Shown here: piece after piece, positions 8,813 to 16,493 of the stretch | Position numbering within the stretch: position 1 is the stretch's first letter | How the letters are laid out: every line of letters starts with the position of its first letter | Assembly (NCBI GenBank): GCA_900299305.1 | Contig: OMJJ01000240.1 | Location: 1-45,429 of the forward strand | DNA: 45,429 nt | DNA from: a bacterium | GTDB lineage: Bacteria; Armatimonadota; Chthonomonadetes; Chthonomonadales; Chthonomonadaceae | Direction: 5' to 3' | Program-made: the position numbers and the translations under genes | The notes under the pieces: model-generated | Databases searched by the model: none | What the model was told of the DNA's origin: nothing | The model's input: only the letters and a program-made list of their open reading frames with translations

Positions 8813-9199
8813 GTGAAGTACCTTGTGGTCGGGCTAGGCGGATTTATTGGGGCGAACGTGCGCTATATCGTGGGAGGCTGGGCGGCACAGAAGTGGGGAA
8901 CCGCTTTCCCTTACGGCACGTTTCTTATCAATATTACGGGGTGCTTTATACTCGGTCTGTTCGCCACGCTTACCCTCCAATACGCTTGGAGTGATGAGTG
9001 GAGGCTACTCATTGCAGTAGGCTTTGTGGGCGCATACACCACCTTCTCCACCTTTGAGTACGAGACGTTCCAACTGGTAGCGCAGGGCGCACTGCTAAGG
9101 GCAGGGGCGAATATACTTGGTAGTGTGGTACTGGGCTTCTTGGCGGCGTACTTGGGGGTACTGACGGCGCGTCTTATTACACGGGGACACCTCGCGTAA
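8813..9199 (+). CDS. crcB: Fluoride efflux channel CrcB/Fluc
   Basis: A 128-residue, four-helix membrane protein that dimerises to form a fluoride-selective export channel. Family signatures are GGFIGANVRY at the N-terminus, GTFLINITGCFILG in helix 2 (with the pore Asn) and GFVGAYTTFSTFEYE in helix 3 (the Phe-box and Na+-site region). It starts at GTG 8813 with GGGAAGG upstream. It lies 28 bases downstream of lipA in the same orientation. I looked for a fluoride riboswitch upstream and did not see one; the gap is too short to hold it. Confidence 0.93.
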   Translation: MKYLVVGLGGFIGANVRYIVGGWAAQKWGTAFPYGTFLINITGCFILGLFATLTLQYAWSDEWRLLIAVGFVGAYTTFSTFEYETFQLVAQGALLRAGANILGSVVLGFLAAYLGVLTARLITRGHLA

Positions 9200-9228
9200 A
9201 ACCCAACAAAACAGGTGAGAATCGTACT

Positions 9229-10005
9229 ATGTCGGCTATGACCCAAGAACAAAAACTCTTTTTCGAGACCAACGGTTATCTTGTCTTCCCAAACCTCCTC
9301 TCTCCGCAAGAGCTAGAGGCACTGCGCTCTGCCGCAGATACCACTGAGAGCGTTTGGCGTTCCGACCCCACTCGTTTAGGCTTGCGAAACCCCAATCTAC
9401 AGCAAGTACAAGCCCCCATCGAGTACGATAGCCGCTTTTTGCAACTCATGGTACACCCCCAAATTTTCCCCATTGTACGCGAGATAGTGGGCGAAGATAT
9501 TCAGATGATAGATAACGACTACTTTATCTCGCCGCCGCGTACCAACTCCCACGCTCTTTGGCATCACGATGTGGGAATGTCGAAAATCTATCATCCGCTC
9601 TCTACCCTTATGGTAAAGGTGTTCTACCTGCTTTCGGATGTTCCCAAGGGGGGTGGGGGGACGGCTCTTATTCCCGGTTCGCACCGTTTCCCACACGATT
9701 TTCCGCTACCCCAAGTCTCTAATCCCGACGAAATGCCCGGACATATCCGTATGGAGTACCCCGCAGGAACCGCCTACCTGTTCCATTGCCGCATCTACCA
9801 CGCCGCCCTGAATAACAGTACAGACACCACCCGCAGAGTACTTATCTACAACTATGGTCACTTTTGGATGAAACAGTGGCAGGGCTACGAGCCAAGCCAA
9901 GCCCTAAAAGCCTCCGCCAAAACACGGGTAATGCGTCAACTGTTGGGTATAGGAGACGCTTACGGAACATCACTTGCGGGTGTTACGGATTTAGAGCAGG
10001 AGTAG
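9229..10005 (+). CDS. Phytanoyl-CoA dioxygenase (PhyH) family protein
   Basis: A 258-residue Fe(II)/2-oxoglutarate-dependent oxygenase of the PhyH family. The iron triad is visible as H112-x-D114 in WHHDVG and a distal H191 in FHCRIYHAALN. The Arg-202/203 region after it (TTRRVLIYN) suits 2-oxoglutarate binding. The N-terminus, FFETNGYLVFPNLLSPQELE, is typical. Bacterial members hydroxylate diverse small molecules, so no substrate is assigned. It lies 29 bases after crcB in the same orientation, with the Uma2 gene directly downstream. The catalytic residues are all present. Confidence 0.87.
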   Translation: MSAMTQEQKLFFETNGYLVFPNLLSPQELEALRSAADTTESVWRSDPTRLGLRNPNLQQVQAPIEYDSRFLQLMVHPQIFPIVREIVGEDIQMIDNDYFISPPRTNSHALWHHDVGMSKIYHPLSTLMVKVFYLLSDVPKGGGGTALIPGSHRFPHDFPLPQVSNPDEMPGHIRMEYPAGTAYLFHCRIYHAALNNSTDTTRRVLIYNYGHFWMKQWQGYEPSQALKASAKTRVMRQLLGIGDAYGTSLAGVTDLEQE

Positions 10006-10013
10006 AACCTACT

Positions 10014-10613
10014 ATGGCGATATACGCACAGTCTTATCACGAGCCTCTTCTCTCCCCGCGTGAGTATCTGGAACGCGAACACCGCACCGATACCAAAAGC
10101 GAGTACGAGGAGGGCGTTCTTGTCGCTATGTCGGGTGCTTCTTGGGAGCATATCGTTATCAATAGCAACCTCTCGCTCTCTTTGGGAAGCCAACTAAAAG
10201 ACAAGAACTGTGTGGTACTCAGTAGCGATTTGCGGGTGCGTGCCGAGAAGCGTAACCGTTACTACTATCCCGATACCGTGGTGGTGTGTGGAAAACCCCA
10301 GTTCGAGCCAAACTCATTCGATTCCATTGTCAACCCAACGATGGTTATAGAAATCCTCTCGCCCTCTACTGCCGCAAGAGACAAAGGGGTGAAGCGGGAA
10401 GTATACCAGTCGCTAGAGAGTCTACAGGCTTACCTTATTGTTTCGCAGGATGCCCCGCGTGTTCTGCTCTATACCCGTCAGGAGGGCGATTTGTGGCATG
10501 AGGTTACTGTGGTAGGTCTGGAAAGTTCTTTAGAGATAGCGGCACTGAACTGTATCCTGTACCTCTCCGAAATCTACCGTAATGTGGAGTTCTCCAATAC
10601 CCCTTCCCTCTAA
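10014..10613 (+). CDS. Uma2 family (DUF820) PD-(D/E)XK nuclease-like protein
   Basis: A 199-residue protein of the Uma2/DUF820 family, a restriction-endonuclease-like fold abundant in cyanobacteria, Chloroflexi, Deinococcus and Armatimonadota. Characteristic segments are EYLERE near the N-terminus, KSEYEEGVLVAMSGASWEH, the catalytic-like YYYPDTVVVC and VIEILSPSTAARDKGVKR, then YLIVSQD. The D, E and K positions of the nuclease core look intact, but activity has rarely been shown for the family. The start at 10014 follows the stop of the dioxygenase by eight bases. A longer frame back to 9864 lies inside the dioxygenase gene and is rejected. Probably transcribed with the gene before it. Confidence 0.85.
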   Translation: MAIYAQSYHEPLLSPREYLEREHRTDTKSEYEEGVLVAMSGASWEHIVINSNLSLSLGSQLKDKNCVVLSSDLRVRAEKRNRYYYPDTVVVCGKPQFEPNSFDSIVNPTMVIEILSPSTAARDKGVKREVYQSLESLQAYLIVSQDAPRVLLYTRQEGDLWHEVTVVGLESSLEIAALNCILYLSEIYRNVEFSNTPSL

Positions 10614-10718
10614 GAAGGTTTTCCGCAACGAAACCCCGTCACAAATCCCCTGATTGCTGTGTCTAATCAGCATAAGACCATGTATAATAACCACACATCA
10701 CTCACGAAGGACAAAACG

Positions 10719-12152
10719 ATGTTTTCGCGTAGCCCTCTTATCGCTATTTTGGCACTCCCCTTACTGCTTTCGGGCAGTTTCTCGTACCCTGCCCTTGCCC
10801 AACGCTCTGCCCCGCGTAACGACACCGGACAGAGTGCCGTCATTATGAACCTCTACCGTGAGGAGATGCAGAGCGCACTAGAAAAACTGCACTGGCGCGG
10901 AGAGCGTATGGCAGATGACACCATCTACGCGCTTGCGCTTACGGGAACCTCGTGGCAACCCTTCTGGAACAAAAAGTTAAACCACCTCTATCTGCTCTCG
11001 CACGGCGAACTACGGCGGGTTCCTAGCCTCCGAAAGCGCAGTAACCGCGAAACCGAAAGCCTTGTCGCAAGTATTCAGTCGGCGTATCAGCAGGGGAACT
11101 ACCGTAGCGTGGTGCAGGAGGCAACCGATAACTTTTCGGTGGACGAGATGGGGTGTCATCCCGGAATCAAAGAGGCAGTGGGATATAGTCTCCTCAAGTC
11201 AGGGGATAATGAGAAAGCCTTTGCTGTGTTTACAACCCCCTTTGAACCCGCGAAAGGGGATACCGATGTCATTCAAAAGAACTTTCGGTATCGGCAGGGA
11301 GCGTTTGAGGCGGCGGTAAAGAGTATGCGGCACAGCGACTCAGAGATGCGGAAAAACGCGATTTCCCTTGCCCTCTCCCTGCTTTTAGAGCCAGACCCCA
11401 CCAACCCCGAACTGGATACCGAGAAACTGCGGTTTTTGGAGGGGCAAGGGGTAGACTTAGACAAAGTGTGCTTGGGGATAGTGCAGGCACCAGAGCGGCT
11501 TCCGGGTCTTCCCGCTTACGTCTACTCTGCCATGGATATTCTGGTCTATCATGCAAAGCCACGCCTCTTGCCCATCTTTATACACCTCGCCGAGAGTAAC
11601 GATGTCTACTTGCGCGGTAGGGCAGTGCTAGGGCTTGGGGCACTCGCATACCAAGAGCGTAGCGGCGACCCCTCTGGTTGGGAACGCGCTGTAGTCAACT
11701 TCCCGCTTCGTGCCTACGGTCTCTCGGTGGGAGAGCGGCAACTGATTAAAAAAGAGGCGGAGCAAGCGGCTCGTGATGGGAACTACAGACTGCGTACCGC
11801 CGGAACCATTGCGCTTGCTTTGATGGGAGAAGAGGAGTCGGTCAAAACTCTACAAAAACTCGCAAAAGACCGCGCTTACACCCTCTCCCCTGAAGAGCGC
11901 GGCAGACGCGATGCCCCCCGCAAGATAGGGTTCCCTGTGCGTATGGCGGCGGCGGCAGGGCTAGCACGGTTCGGGACTGCGGTAGAGGTGGTTAGCGGGG
12001 AGTTCTCTGGTAGGGAGTTGGACAAAGCCCGCCGTGGAGGGCAAGAGGTGAGCCGCGACAGGGGAGGATTAGACAGGGACTGCGTGGCGCAAATCTACAT
12101 CACCCCCATCGACTTCGCAACTGCAATTCCCTTTGAGTACAAGATAAAGTAG
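10719..12152 (+). CDS. Exported HEAT-repeat protein of unknown function
   Basis: A 477-residue protein with a clear Sec signal peptide (residues 1-27, ending PALA-Q). The remainder is largely alpha-helical. Recognisable HEAT-like units include LPIFIHLAESNDVYLRGRAV followed by LGLGALAY, and a second around RLRTAGTIALALMGEEESVK. It probably acts as a periplasmic scaffold (inference). The ATG at 10719 is chosen: GAAGGA is upstream and the signal peptide begins there. An in-frame GTG at 10659 would add 20 polar residues, and TATAAT at 10683-10688, a possible -10 box, lies between the two. It is convergent with the Nudix gene, with one base between the stop codons. Confidence 0.68.
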   Translation: MFSRSPLIAILALPLLLSGSFSYPALAQRSAPRNDTGQSAVIMNLYREEMQSALEKLHWRGERMADDTIYALALTGTSWQPFWNKKLNHLYLLSHGELRRVPSLRKRSNRETESLVASIQSAYQQGNYRSVVQEATDNFSVDEMGCHPGIKEAVGYSLLKSGDNEKAFAVFTTPFEPAKGDTDVIQKNFRYRQGAFEAAVKSMRHSDSEMRKNAISLALSLLLEPDPTNPELDTEKLRFLEGQGVDLDKVCLGIVQAPERLPGLPAYVYSAMDILVYHAKPRLLPIFIHLAESNDVYLRGRAVLGLGALAYQERSGDPSGWERAVVNFPLRAYGLSVGERQLIKKEAEQAARDGNYRLRTAGTIALALMGEEESVKTLQKLAKDRAYTLSPEERGRRDAPRKIGFPVRMAAAAGLARFGTAVEVVSGEFSGRELDKARRGGQEVSRDRGGLDRDCVAQIYITPIDFATAIPFEYKIK

Positions 12153-12153
12153 C

Positions 12154-12684
12154 CTATCCTCGAAGGCGTAGGTACTCCGCAAGGGCGCGTTTCGTCGAGT
12201 CAAACGCAATCTCTTCGCTGTCTACCTCTGCGGGGTCGAGAAAGACGATGTGCGCTACCTCGTCGTTGGGGGTAAATGCGCCCTCCTCTGCAATTTCACA
12301 AACGAAGAAGACATCGGTGGTGTGGTAGGTCACTCCGCGATAGGTGTAGATATTGGGAAAAGAGGCGAGATACTGTATCGCCCGTATCTCCATGTTCACC
12401 TCTTCGCGTACCTCCCGCGCTATCGCCTCTTCCGCCGACTCGTAGGGGTCTACAAAGCCGCCGGGTGTATTTAGTTTGCCTTTGGCGGGGTCTTTTACGC
12501 GCCGTACAAAAAGCACCTTTCCCTTAGAGTTCGTTAGGATACCGCCCACCGCAGAGGCAGGATTCGCAAAGAAGAGAAAGCCGCAGTCTGGGCAAGCGAA
12601 TAACTTTTCGGTCTCGGTGCGCCCGTTCTGAGAGCCGCACTGTGGGCAGTAGCGAAACACAGAGGTTGTGTATAGGTTGGACAT
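12154..12684 (-). CDS. Nudix hydrolase with N-terminal zinc ribbon
   Basis: A 176-residue protein. Residues 1-40 form a zinc ribbon (CPQCGS ... CPDCGF), followed by a Nudix domain with the box GFVDPYESAEEAIAREVREE, matching GX5EX7REUXEEXGU except for N in place of the last G. Zinc-ribbon Nudix enzymes include NADH pyrophosphatases (NudC) and ADP-ribose or nucleotide-sugar hydrolases. The SQPWPFPxS motif of NudC is absent, so NADH specificity should not be assumed. It is transcribed divergently from mnmE, with about 80 bases between, and convergent with the exported HEAT protein. The catalytic glutamates are in place, so activity is likely. Confidence 0.87.
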   Translation of the reverse strand: MSNLYTTSVFRYCPQCGSQNGRTETEKLFACPDCGFLFFANPASAVGGILTNSKGKVLFVRRVKDPAKGKLNTPGGFVDPYESAEEAIAREVREEVNMEIRAIQYLASFPNIYTYRGVTYHTTDVFFVCEIAEEGAFTPNDEVAHIVFLDPAEVDSEEIAFDSTKRALAEYLRLRG

Positions 12685-12764
12685 GAAATAGAGAGAACCT
12701 CGGTTCTAGGTGGTAACAACCATTCTGACACAAAAAGAAGGCATAAGGGAATAGTGACCCCGCT

Positions 12765-14177
12765 ATGAGAAGACCAGAGGAGACAATCGCCGCCGTTGCA
12801 ACCCCGCCCGGTGAAGGGGGGATTGCGATAGTTCGGGTCTCTGGGGGACACTCCCACTCCATAGCCGCGCAGGTATTTCGCCCCGTTCGTGCCGATAACC
12901 CCCTTACTTATCCCGGCTATACCGTCCGCTATGGACGTATCGTAGAACCCAAAACACAAGAGGTTTTGGATGACGGTTTACTAACTCTGTTTCGCGCCCC
13001 ACACTCCTACACTGGTGAAGACAGCATAGAGATAGCCTGTCATGGGGGCAGAGCCGTTACCTCAAGGGTACTACAAGCAGTCCTACAGGCTGGGGCGCGG
13101 TTGGCAGAGCCGGGCGAGTTTACTCTACGCGCCTTTTTAAACGGGCGCATCGACCTTGCACAAGCCGAAGCCGTTGCCGACCTTATCCGCGCCAAAACCG
13201 AATCGGCTCGCCGCCTTGCCCGTATTCAGTTAGAGGGTTCGCTGTCACACGCAGTAGCCGCTATCAAAGATGAACTCGTCGGTATTCTCGCTGCCATTGA
13301 AGCGACCATCGACTTTAGCGACGAAGTAGGAGAACTGGACTACCCTCCTCTACTAAAGCGTATCTCCCTTGCCAAAAGCCGCATATCTTCCCTCCTACAA
13401 ACCGCAGAGAAGGGGCGTATTTTGCGAGAAGGGTTGCGGGTCGCGATTGTTGGGAGACCCAACGTTGGAAAGTCATCCCTCCTCAACGCACTTTTACGTA
13501 CAGACCGCGCCATTGTTACCCCCATTGCCGGGACTACTCGCGACATTGTAGAAGAGAGTGCGAACATCGCAGGGGTGGCAGTGGTACTCGTAGACACCGC
13601 AGGGATACGAGAAACGGAGGATGTGGTAGAGCGCATCGGGGTAGAACGCGCCCACACCGCCGCCGAGACCGCAGACGTGATTCTGTTTGTGGTCGATGTA
13701 GAGATAGGCTGGACAGATGAAGAGGAGACCCTACTCTCACGGCTACACTCTGCGGAGGTAGGACATCTGCTCTGTGTACTAAATAAGTGCGACAAGGTTT
13801 CCGAAAACGGAGTACAGGCGATAGTTCGGCAACTAAGTCAGAGCAAAGGCAGTCTACTAAGCGGCTTTGTACCGCTATCCGCAACCTCCGGACAGGGCTT
13901 GGATACCCTAGAGACCGCTCTGCTCACCCTGATTGGCGGTACACCCGATAGCACCAATGAAACGGCAACCGTAGCGAATGTGCGTCACTACGAGGCACTA
14001 CAAGCGGCACAAAGCAGTGTAACCGAGGCAGAGCGCACCGCCCTTCTGCTTCTTCCCGGCGACTTTATCGCGATAGATGTGCGCGGTGCACTGGATGCAC
14101 TAGGGCGTATTACCGGCGAAACCGTTACCGAAGAGATTATCCACCGCATCTTTCACGACTTTTGTGTGGGGAAATAG
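12765..14177 (+). CDS. mnmE: tRNA uridine-5-carboxymethylaminomethyl(34) GTPase MnmE
   Basis: A 470-residue GTPase that, with MnmG, installs the 5-carboxymethylaminomethyl group on wobble uridine of several tRNAs. The N-terminal formyl-THF-binding domain begins ETIAAVATPPGEGGIAIVRV. The G domain shows G1 GRPNVGKSS (230-238), G2 TTRD, G3 DTAG, and G4 NKCD. The helical domain closes with the essential C-terminal FCVGK (466-470), in which C467 is the conserved cysteine. The usual IATPxGxGGIAIIRxSG block is present with minor changes. It starts with MRRPEETIAA; the upstream Shine-Dalgarno is weak. It is followed after 94 bases by a separate promoter, so downstream genes need not depend on it. MnmG is not in the window. 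Confidence 0.97.
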   Translation: MRRPEETIAAVATPPGEGGIAIVRVSGGHSHSIAAQVFRPVRADNPLTYPGYTVRYGRIVEPKTQEVLDDGLLTLFRAPHSYTGEDSIEIACHGGRAVTSRVLQAVLQAGARLAEPGEFTLRAFLNGRIDLAQAEAVADLIRAKTESARRLARIQLEGSLSHAVAAIKDELVGILAAIEATIDFSDEVGELDYPPLLKRISLAKSRISSLLQTAEKGRILREGLRVAIVGRPNVGKSSLLNALLRTDRAIVTPIAGTTRDIVEESANIAGVAVVLVDTAGIRETEDVVERIGVERAHTAAETADVILFVVDVEIGWTDEEETLLSRLHSAEVGHLLCVLNKCDKVSENGVQAIVRQLSQSKGSLLSGFVPLSATSGQGLDTLETALLTLIGGTPDSTNETATVANVRHYEALQAAQSSVTEAERTALLLLPGDFIAIDVRGALDALGRITGETVTEEIIHRIFHDFCVGK

Positions 14178-14200
14178 CCCTGCCCGCGAATCTGTTTTTC

Positions 14201-14229
14201 TTGACGTTTGCGCTACAACCGTCTATAAT
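14201..14229 (+). promoter_or_regulatory. Strong sigma-70 promoter for Rpn-like gene
   Basis: TTGACG (14201-14206), a 17-base spacer and TATAAT (14224-14229) form a near-consensus promoter between the mnmE stop and the Rpn-like gene. The expected start of transcription, near 14236, excludes a start at 14164 for that gene and supports the ATG at 14272. Confidence 0.8.
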
Positions 14230-14271
14230 AGCGTCTATATCCATATAGATTGCGGGAGACCTTACGCACTC

Positions 14272-15141
14272 ATGCCCTATGATACGACGAGTAAAGAGTT
14301 AGTATCTCGGTATCCCTACGACTGGCTTGCCCTGTTTCGGATACAACGCAACGCCAAAGTAGAGGAGGTCGTTCCCCTCGATACCGACCTCAGTAACATC
14401 AAACTACTCGCCGATAAACTCCTGCTTATAAAGACGAAGCCGCCCTACATCGTCCATATCGAACTCCAAACCTCATACGAAGCACGGATGGCAGAGCGGT
14501 TTATGGTGTACAATGGACTGATAGGGCAACGGGAAGGACTCCCTGTGCTAACGGTGGTGGTACTCCTCCGCCGCAAAGCCGACGGGGCTTGCATGAGGCA
14601 ACCCTACCGCCTGTACCTCCCACACAAGGAGGAACCGTACCATACCTTCGACTTTCAGGTGGTTCGTTTGTGGGAACTACCGGTAGAGGTGGTGCTGTAT
14701 GGGGGATTGGGAACTTTGCCCCTTGCGCCTCTATGCAAGATAACGAAGCGGAGTTTACCAGAGGTAATCCACCGTATGCGAGAGCGTATAGAGGCGGAGG
14801 CATCGGGTGAGGAAGAGGAGTTGATGTGGACGCGCACCCAGTTGTTGATGGGGCTACGTTACACAAAGGAAGAGATAGAGAGTGCGGTGAAAGGAGTTTT
14901 CGACATGAGAGATTCTGTGGTCTATCAGGCGATACTACAAGAGGGGATGGAGCGAGGTGTTGTGCAAGGCATTGAGCAAGGCAAACTGGATTCCTTGCTA
15001 TTGGTGAGTCGTAAGCGTCTTGGAGAGCCTTCGGTGCAGACAGTAGAGAAACTACACACACTTCCCTCCTCCAAGTTGGAGGAGTTGTTGGTGCGCCTGT
15101 TTGAAGTGGAGACGTGGGCAGAACTGCTCAAAGGTGTTTAG
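14272..15141 (+). CDS. Rpn/YhgA-like (PD-(D/E)XK transposase-nuclease) family protein with DUF4351-like tail
   Basis: A 289-residue protein. The N-terminal part (YDTTSKELVSRYPYDWLALF, then ADKLLLI and PPYIVHIELQTSYEARMAER) is typical of the Rpn / PDDEXK transposase-related family. Its E. coli members are DNA endonucleases that stimulate RecA-independent recombination, and some have been linked to phage defence. The nuclease core has E-x-Q at IELQ. The C-terminal 50 residues (LLVSRKRLGEPSV ... SSKLEELLVRLFEVETWAEL) resemble the DUF4351 helical domain often attached to these proteins. The gene has its own strong promoter at 14201-14229. Whether it is active as a nuclease is unknown. Confidence 0.8.
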   Translation: MPYDTTSKELVSRYPYDWLALFRIQRNAKVEEVVPLDTDLSNIKLLADKLLLIKTKPPYIVHIELQTSYEARMAERFMVYNGLIGQREGLPVLTVVVLLRRKADGACMRQPYRLYLPHKEEPYHTFDFQVVRLWELPVEVVLYGGLGTLPLAPLCKITKRSLPEVIHRMRERIEAEASGEEEELMWTRTQLLMGLRYTKEEIESAVKGVFDMRDSVVYQAILQEGMERGVVQGIEQGKLDSLLLVSRKRLGEPSVQTVEKLHTLPSSKLEELLVRLFEVETWAELLKGV

Positions 15142-15194
15142 GGGATGCCCCCTAGTTACAAAGATGTGTGAAGGAAGGAATGGGAGTATCTCTT

Positions 15195-16493
15195 ATGTTT
15201 TGTACCTCTTGCGGTGTAAGAAACGCCGCCGATAGCAATTTTTGTAAGCAGTGCGGCAAGCCTTTGGAGAAGCCGACTCATATCGAAGAGAGCGACTACG
15301 TTCATGCTCTACCCGACGACGAGCAGGTACGCGCCCTCCTAGATAGTGCCTACCAACACCGCGCACAAGGCGACTTGGAGGGGGCAATACGTCTCTGTGA
15401 TGAGGCTCTGCACCTCCAACCTGCCAACACGTCGGTACACTCGCTTTTGGGGCAAATCGCTCTACAGCAGGGCGATAAGGCACGTGCCATTCGAGAGTAT
15501 GAGCGCGTACTCCAACTAAACCCCCATAGTATCGCGGATAGAATTAAACTCGAAGAGATACGTTCCGGTAAAACTACCACAGGACGCGCCCACAGCAGTA
15601 CCTCTAATGAGAGTAGTGGGCTAAACCCGCTCTTGGTTGTGGCGGCGTGTGCGGGGCTTCTTGCGGTGGGTTGGGTAATGAACGAGCAGTGGCGCAAAAC
15701 ACACGCCAAAGAGGTGGCTACCGTTGCCACACAAAATACGGGACTACTCCAATCTCCACCACAAAGTCAGCCCCTACCGCAAACCACAAACACCTTTACC
15801 AACACGCCTAACCCGGTAGGCACAAATACCACGAATACGCAAGCACCCGCTCCCACTACATCCAACCAACCAACCACCGATGGAACGCAGTTAATCTCTG
15901 CGCCCCCCTTCTATCCGCCTGTGATGCTAAACACAAATCCAACCGTACAGACGGCAGTTGGGGGAGGAGCCAATCGGTTTCCACGACGGGAAGGGGGAGG
16001 TGGCTTACCACCCTTTAACCCTGCCAATGGCGGCATTACCGAGATATATAAGCCCACTCCCGGTACAAAGGTACACCTAGACAGCCCAGACGAAAAAGAA
16101 CCTACCTACAAAGTTCAGATAGATATGAAGCCCACGCAAGGCTCTGTTGCCGTTACGCCGTCCAGTCCTGCTAACACCAATATAGCCAGTGACCCCACTC
16201 CAGCAGAGACCCGGCAAGCCCTCGAAGCGGCTAGTAACCACACCTTGCGAAACGATTGGGATGGAGCCATTCGTGCGCTTAAACAGGCGCAAAAAAGCCC
16301 CGGTTCTCAATCGGGTAAAATTCACCAAGACCTCGCCTACTGCTACCAGCAAAAAGGCAACAAAGCCACCGCCAAAACCTACTACGAACAAGCCATCTCG
16401 GAGTACGAAAAGCAGATAGCGGCAGGTACGCAAAAAGAGTTGGCAGAGAGCGGTATAAAGGCGTGTAAGCGAGGAATAAAGGCATGCGAGTAG
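15195..16493 (+). CDS. Zinc-ribbon, TPR and single-pass membrane protein
   Basis: A 432-residue protein. Residues 1-22 form a zinc ribbon (C3, C6, C17, C20), residues 45-115 two or more TPR units, residues 145-161 a transmembrane helix. Then come a long Thr/Pro/Asn-rich linker (175-340) and a C-terminal TPR pair (about 350-425). The ribbon and first TPRs are predicted cytoplasmic and the linker and last TPRs outside. I start at ATG 15195, where GGGAG is eight bases upstream and the ribbon begins directly (MFCTSCG), rather than at GTG 15168. It overlaps the next gene by ten bases, so translation is coupled. Function unknown; it probably organises a protein complex across the membrane. Confidence 0.7.
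   Translation: MFCTSCGVRNAADSNFCKQCGKPLEKPTHIEESDYVHALPDDEQVRALLDSAYQHRAQGDLEGAIRLCDEALHLQPANTSVHSLLGQIALQQGDKARAIREYERVLQLNPHSIADRIKLEEIRSGKTTTGRAHSSTSNESSGLNPLLVVAACAGLLAVGWVMNEQWRKTHAKEVATVATQNTGLLQSPPQSQPLPQTTNTFTNTPNPVGTNTTNTQAPAPTTSNQPTTDGTQLISAPPFYPPVMLNTNPTVQTAVGGGANRFPRREGGGGLPPFNPANGGITEIYKPTPGTKVHLDSPDEKEPTYKVQIDMKPTQGSVAVTPSSPANTNIASDPTPAETRQALEAASNHTLRNDWDGAIRALKQAQKSPGSQSGKIHQDLAYCYQQKGNKATAKTYYEQAISEYEKQIAAGTQKELAESGIKACKRGIKACE

Noticed and set aside
9864-10013. Extension of the Uma2 gene into the dioxygenase gene
   Set aside because: The extra residues are out-of-frame dioxygenase sequence; Uma2 homology begins at 10014.
14164-14271. Extension of the Rpn-like gene back to 14164
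   Set aside because: A near-consensus promoter at 14201-14229 lies within it and would start transcription after that codon.
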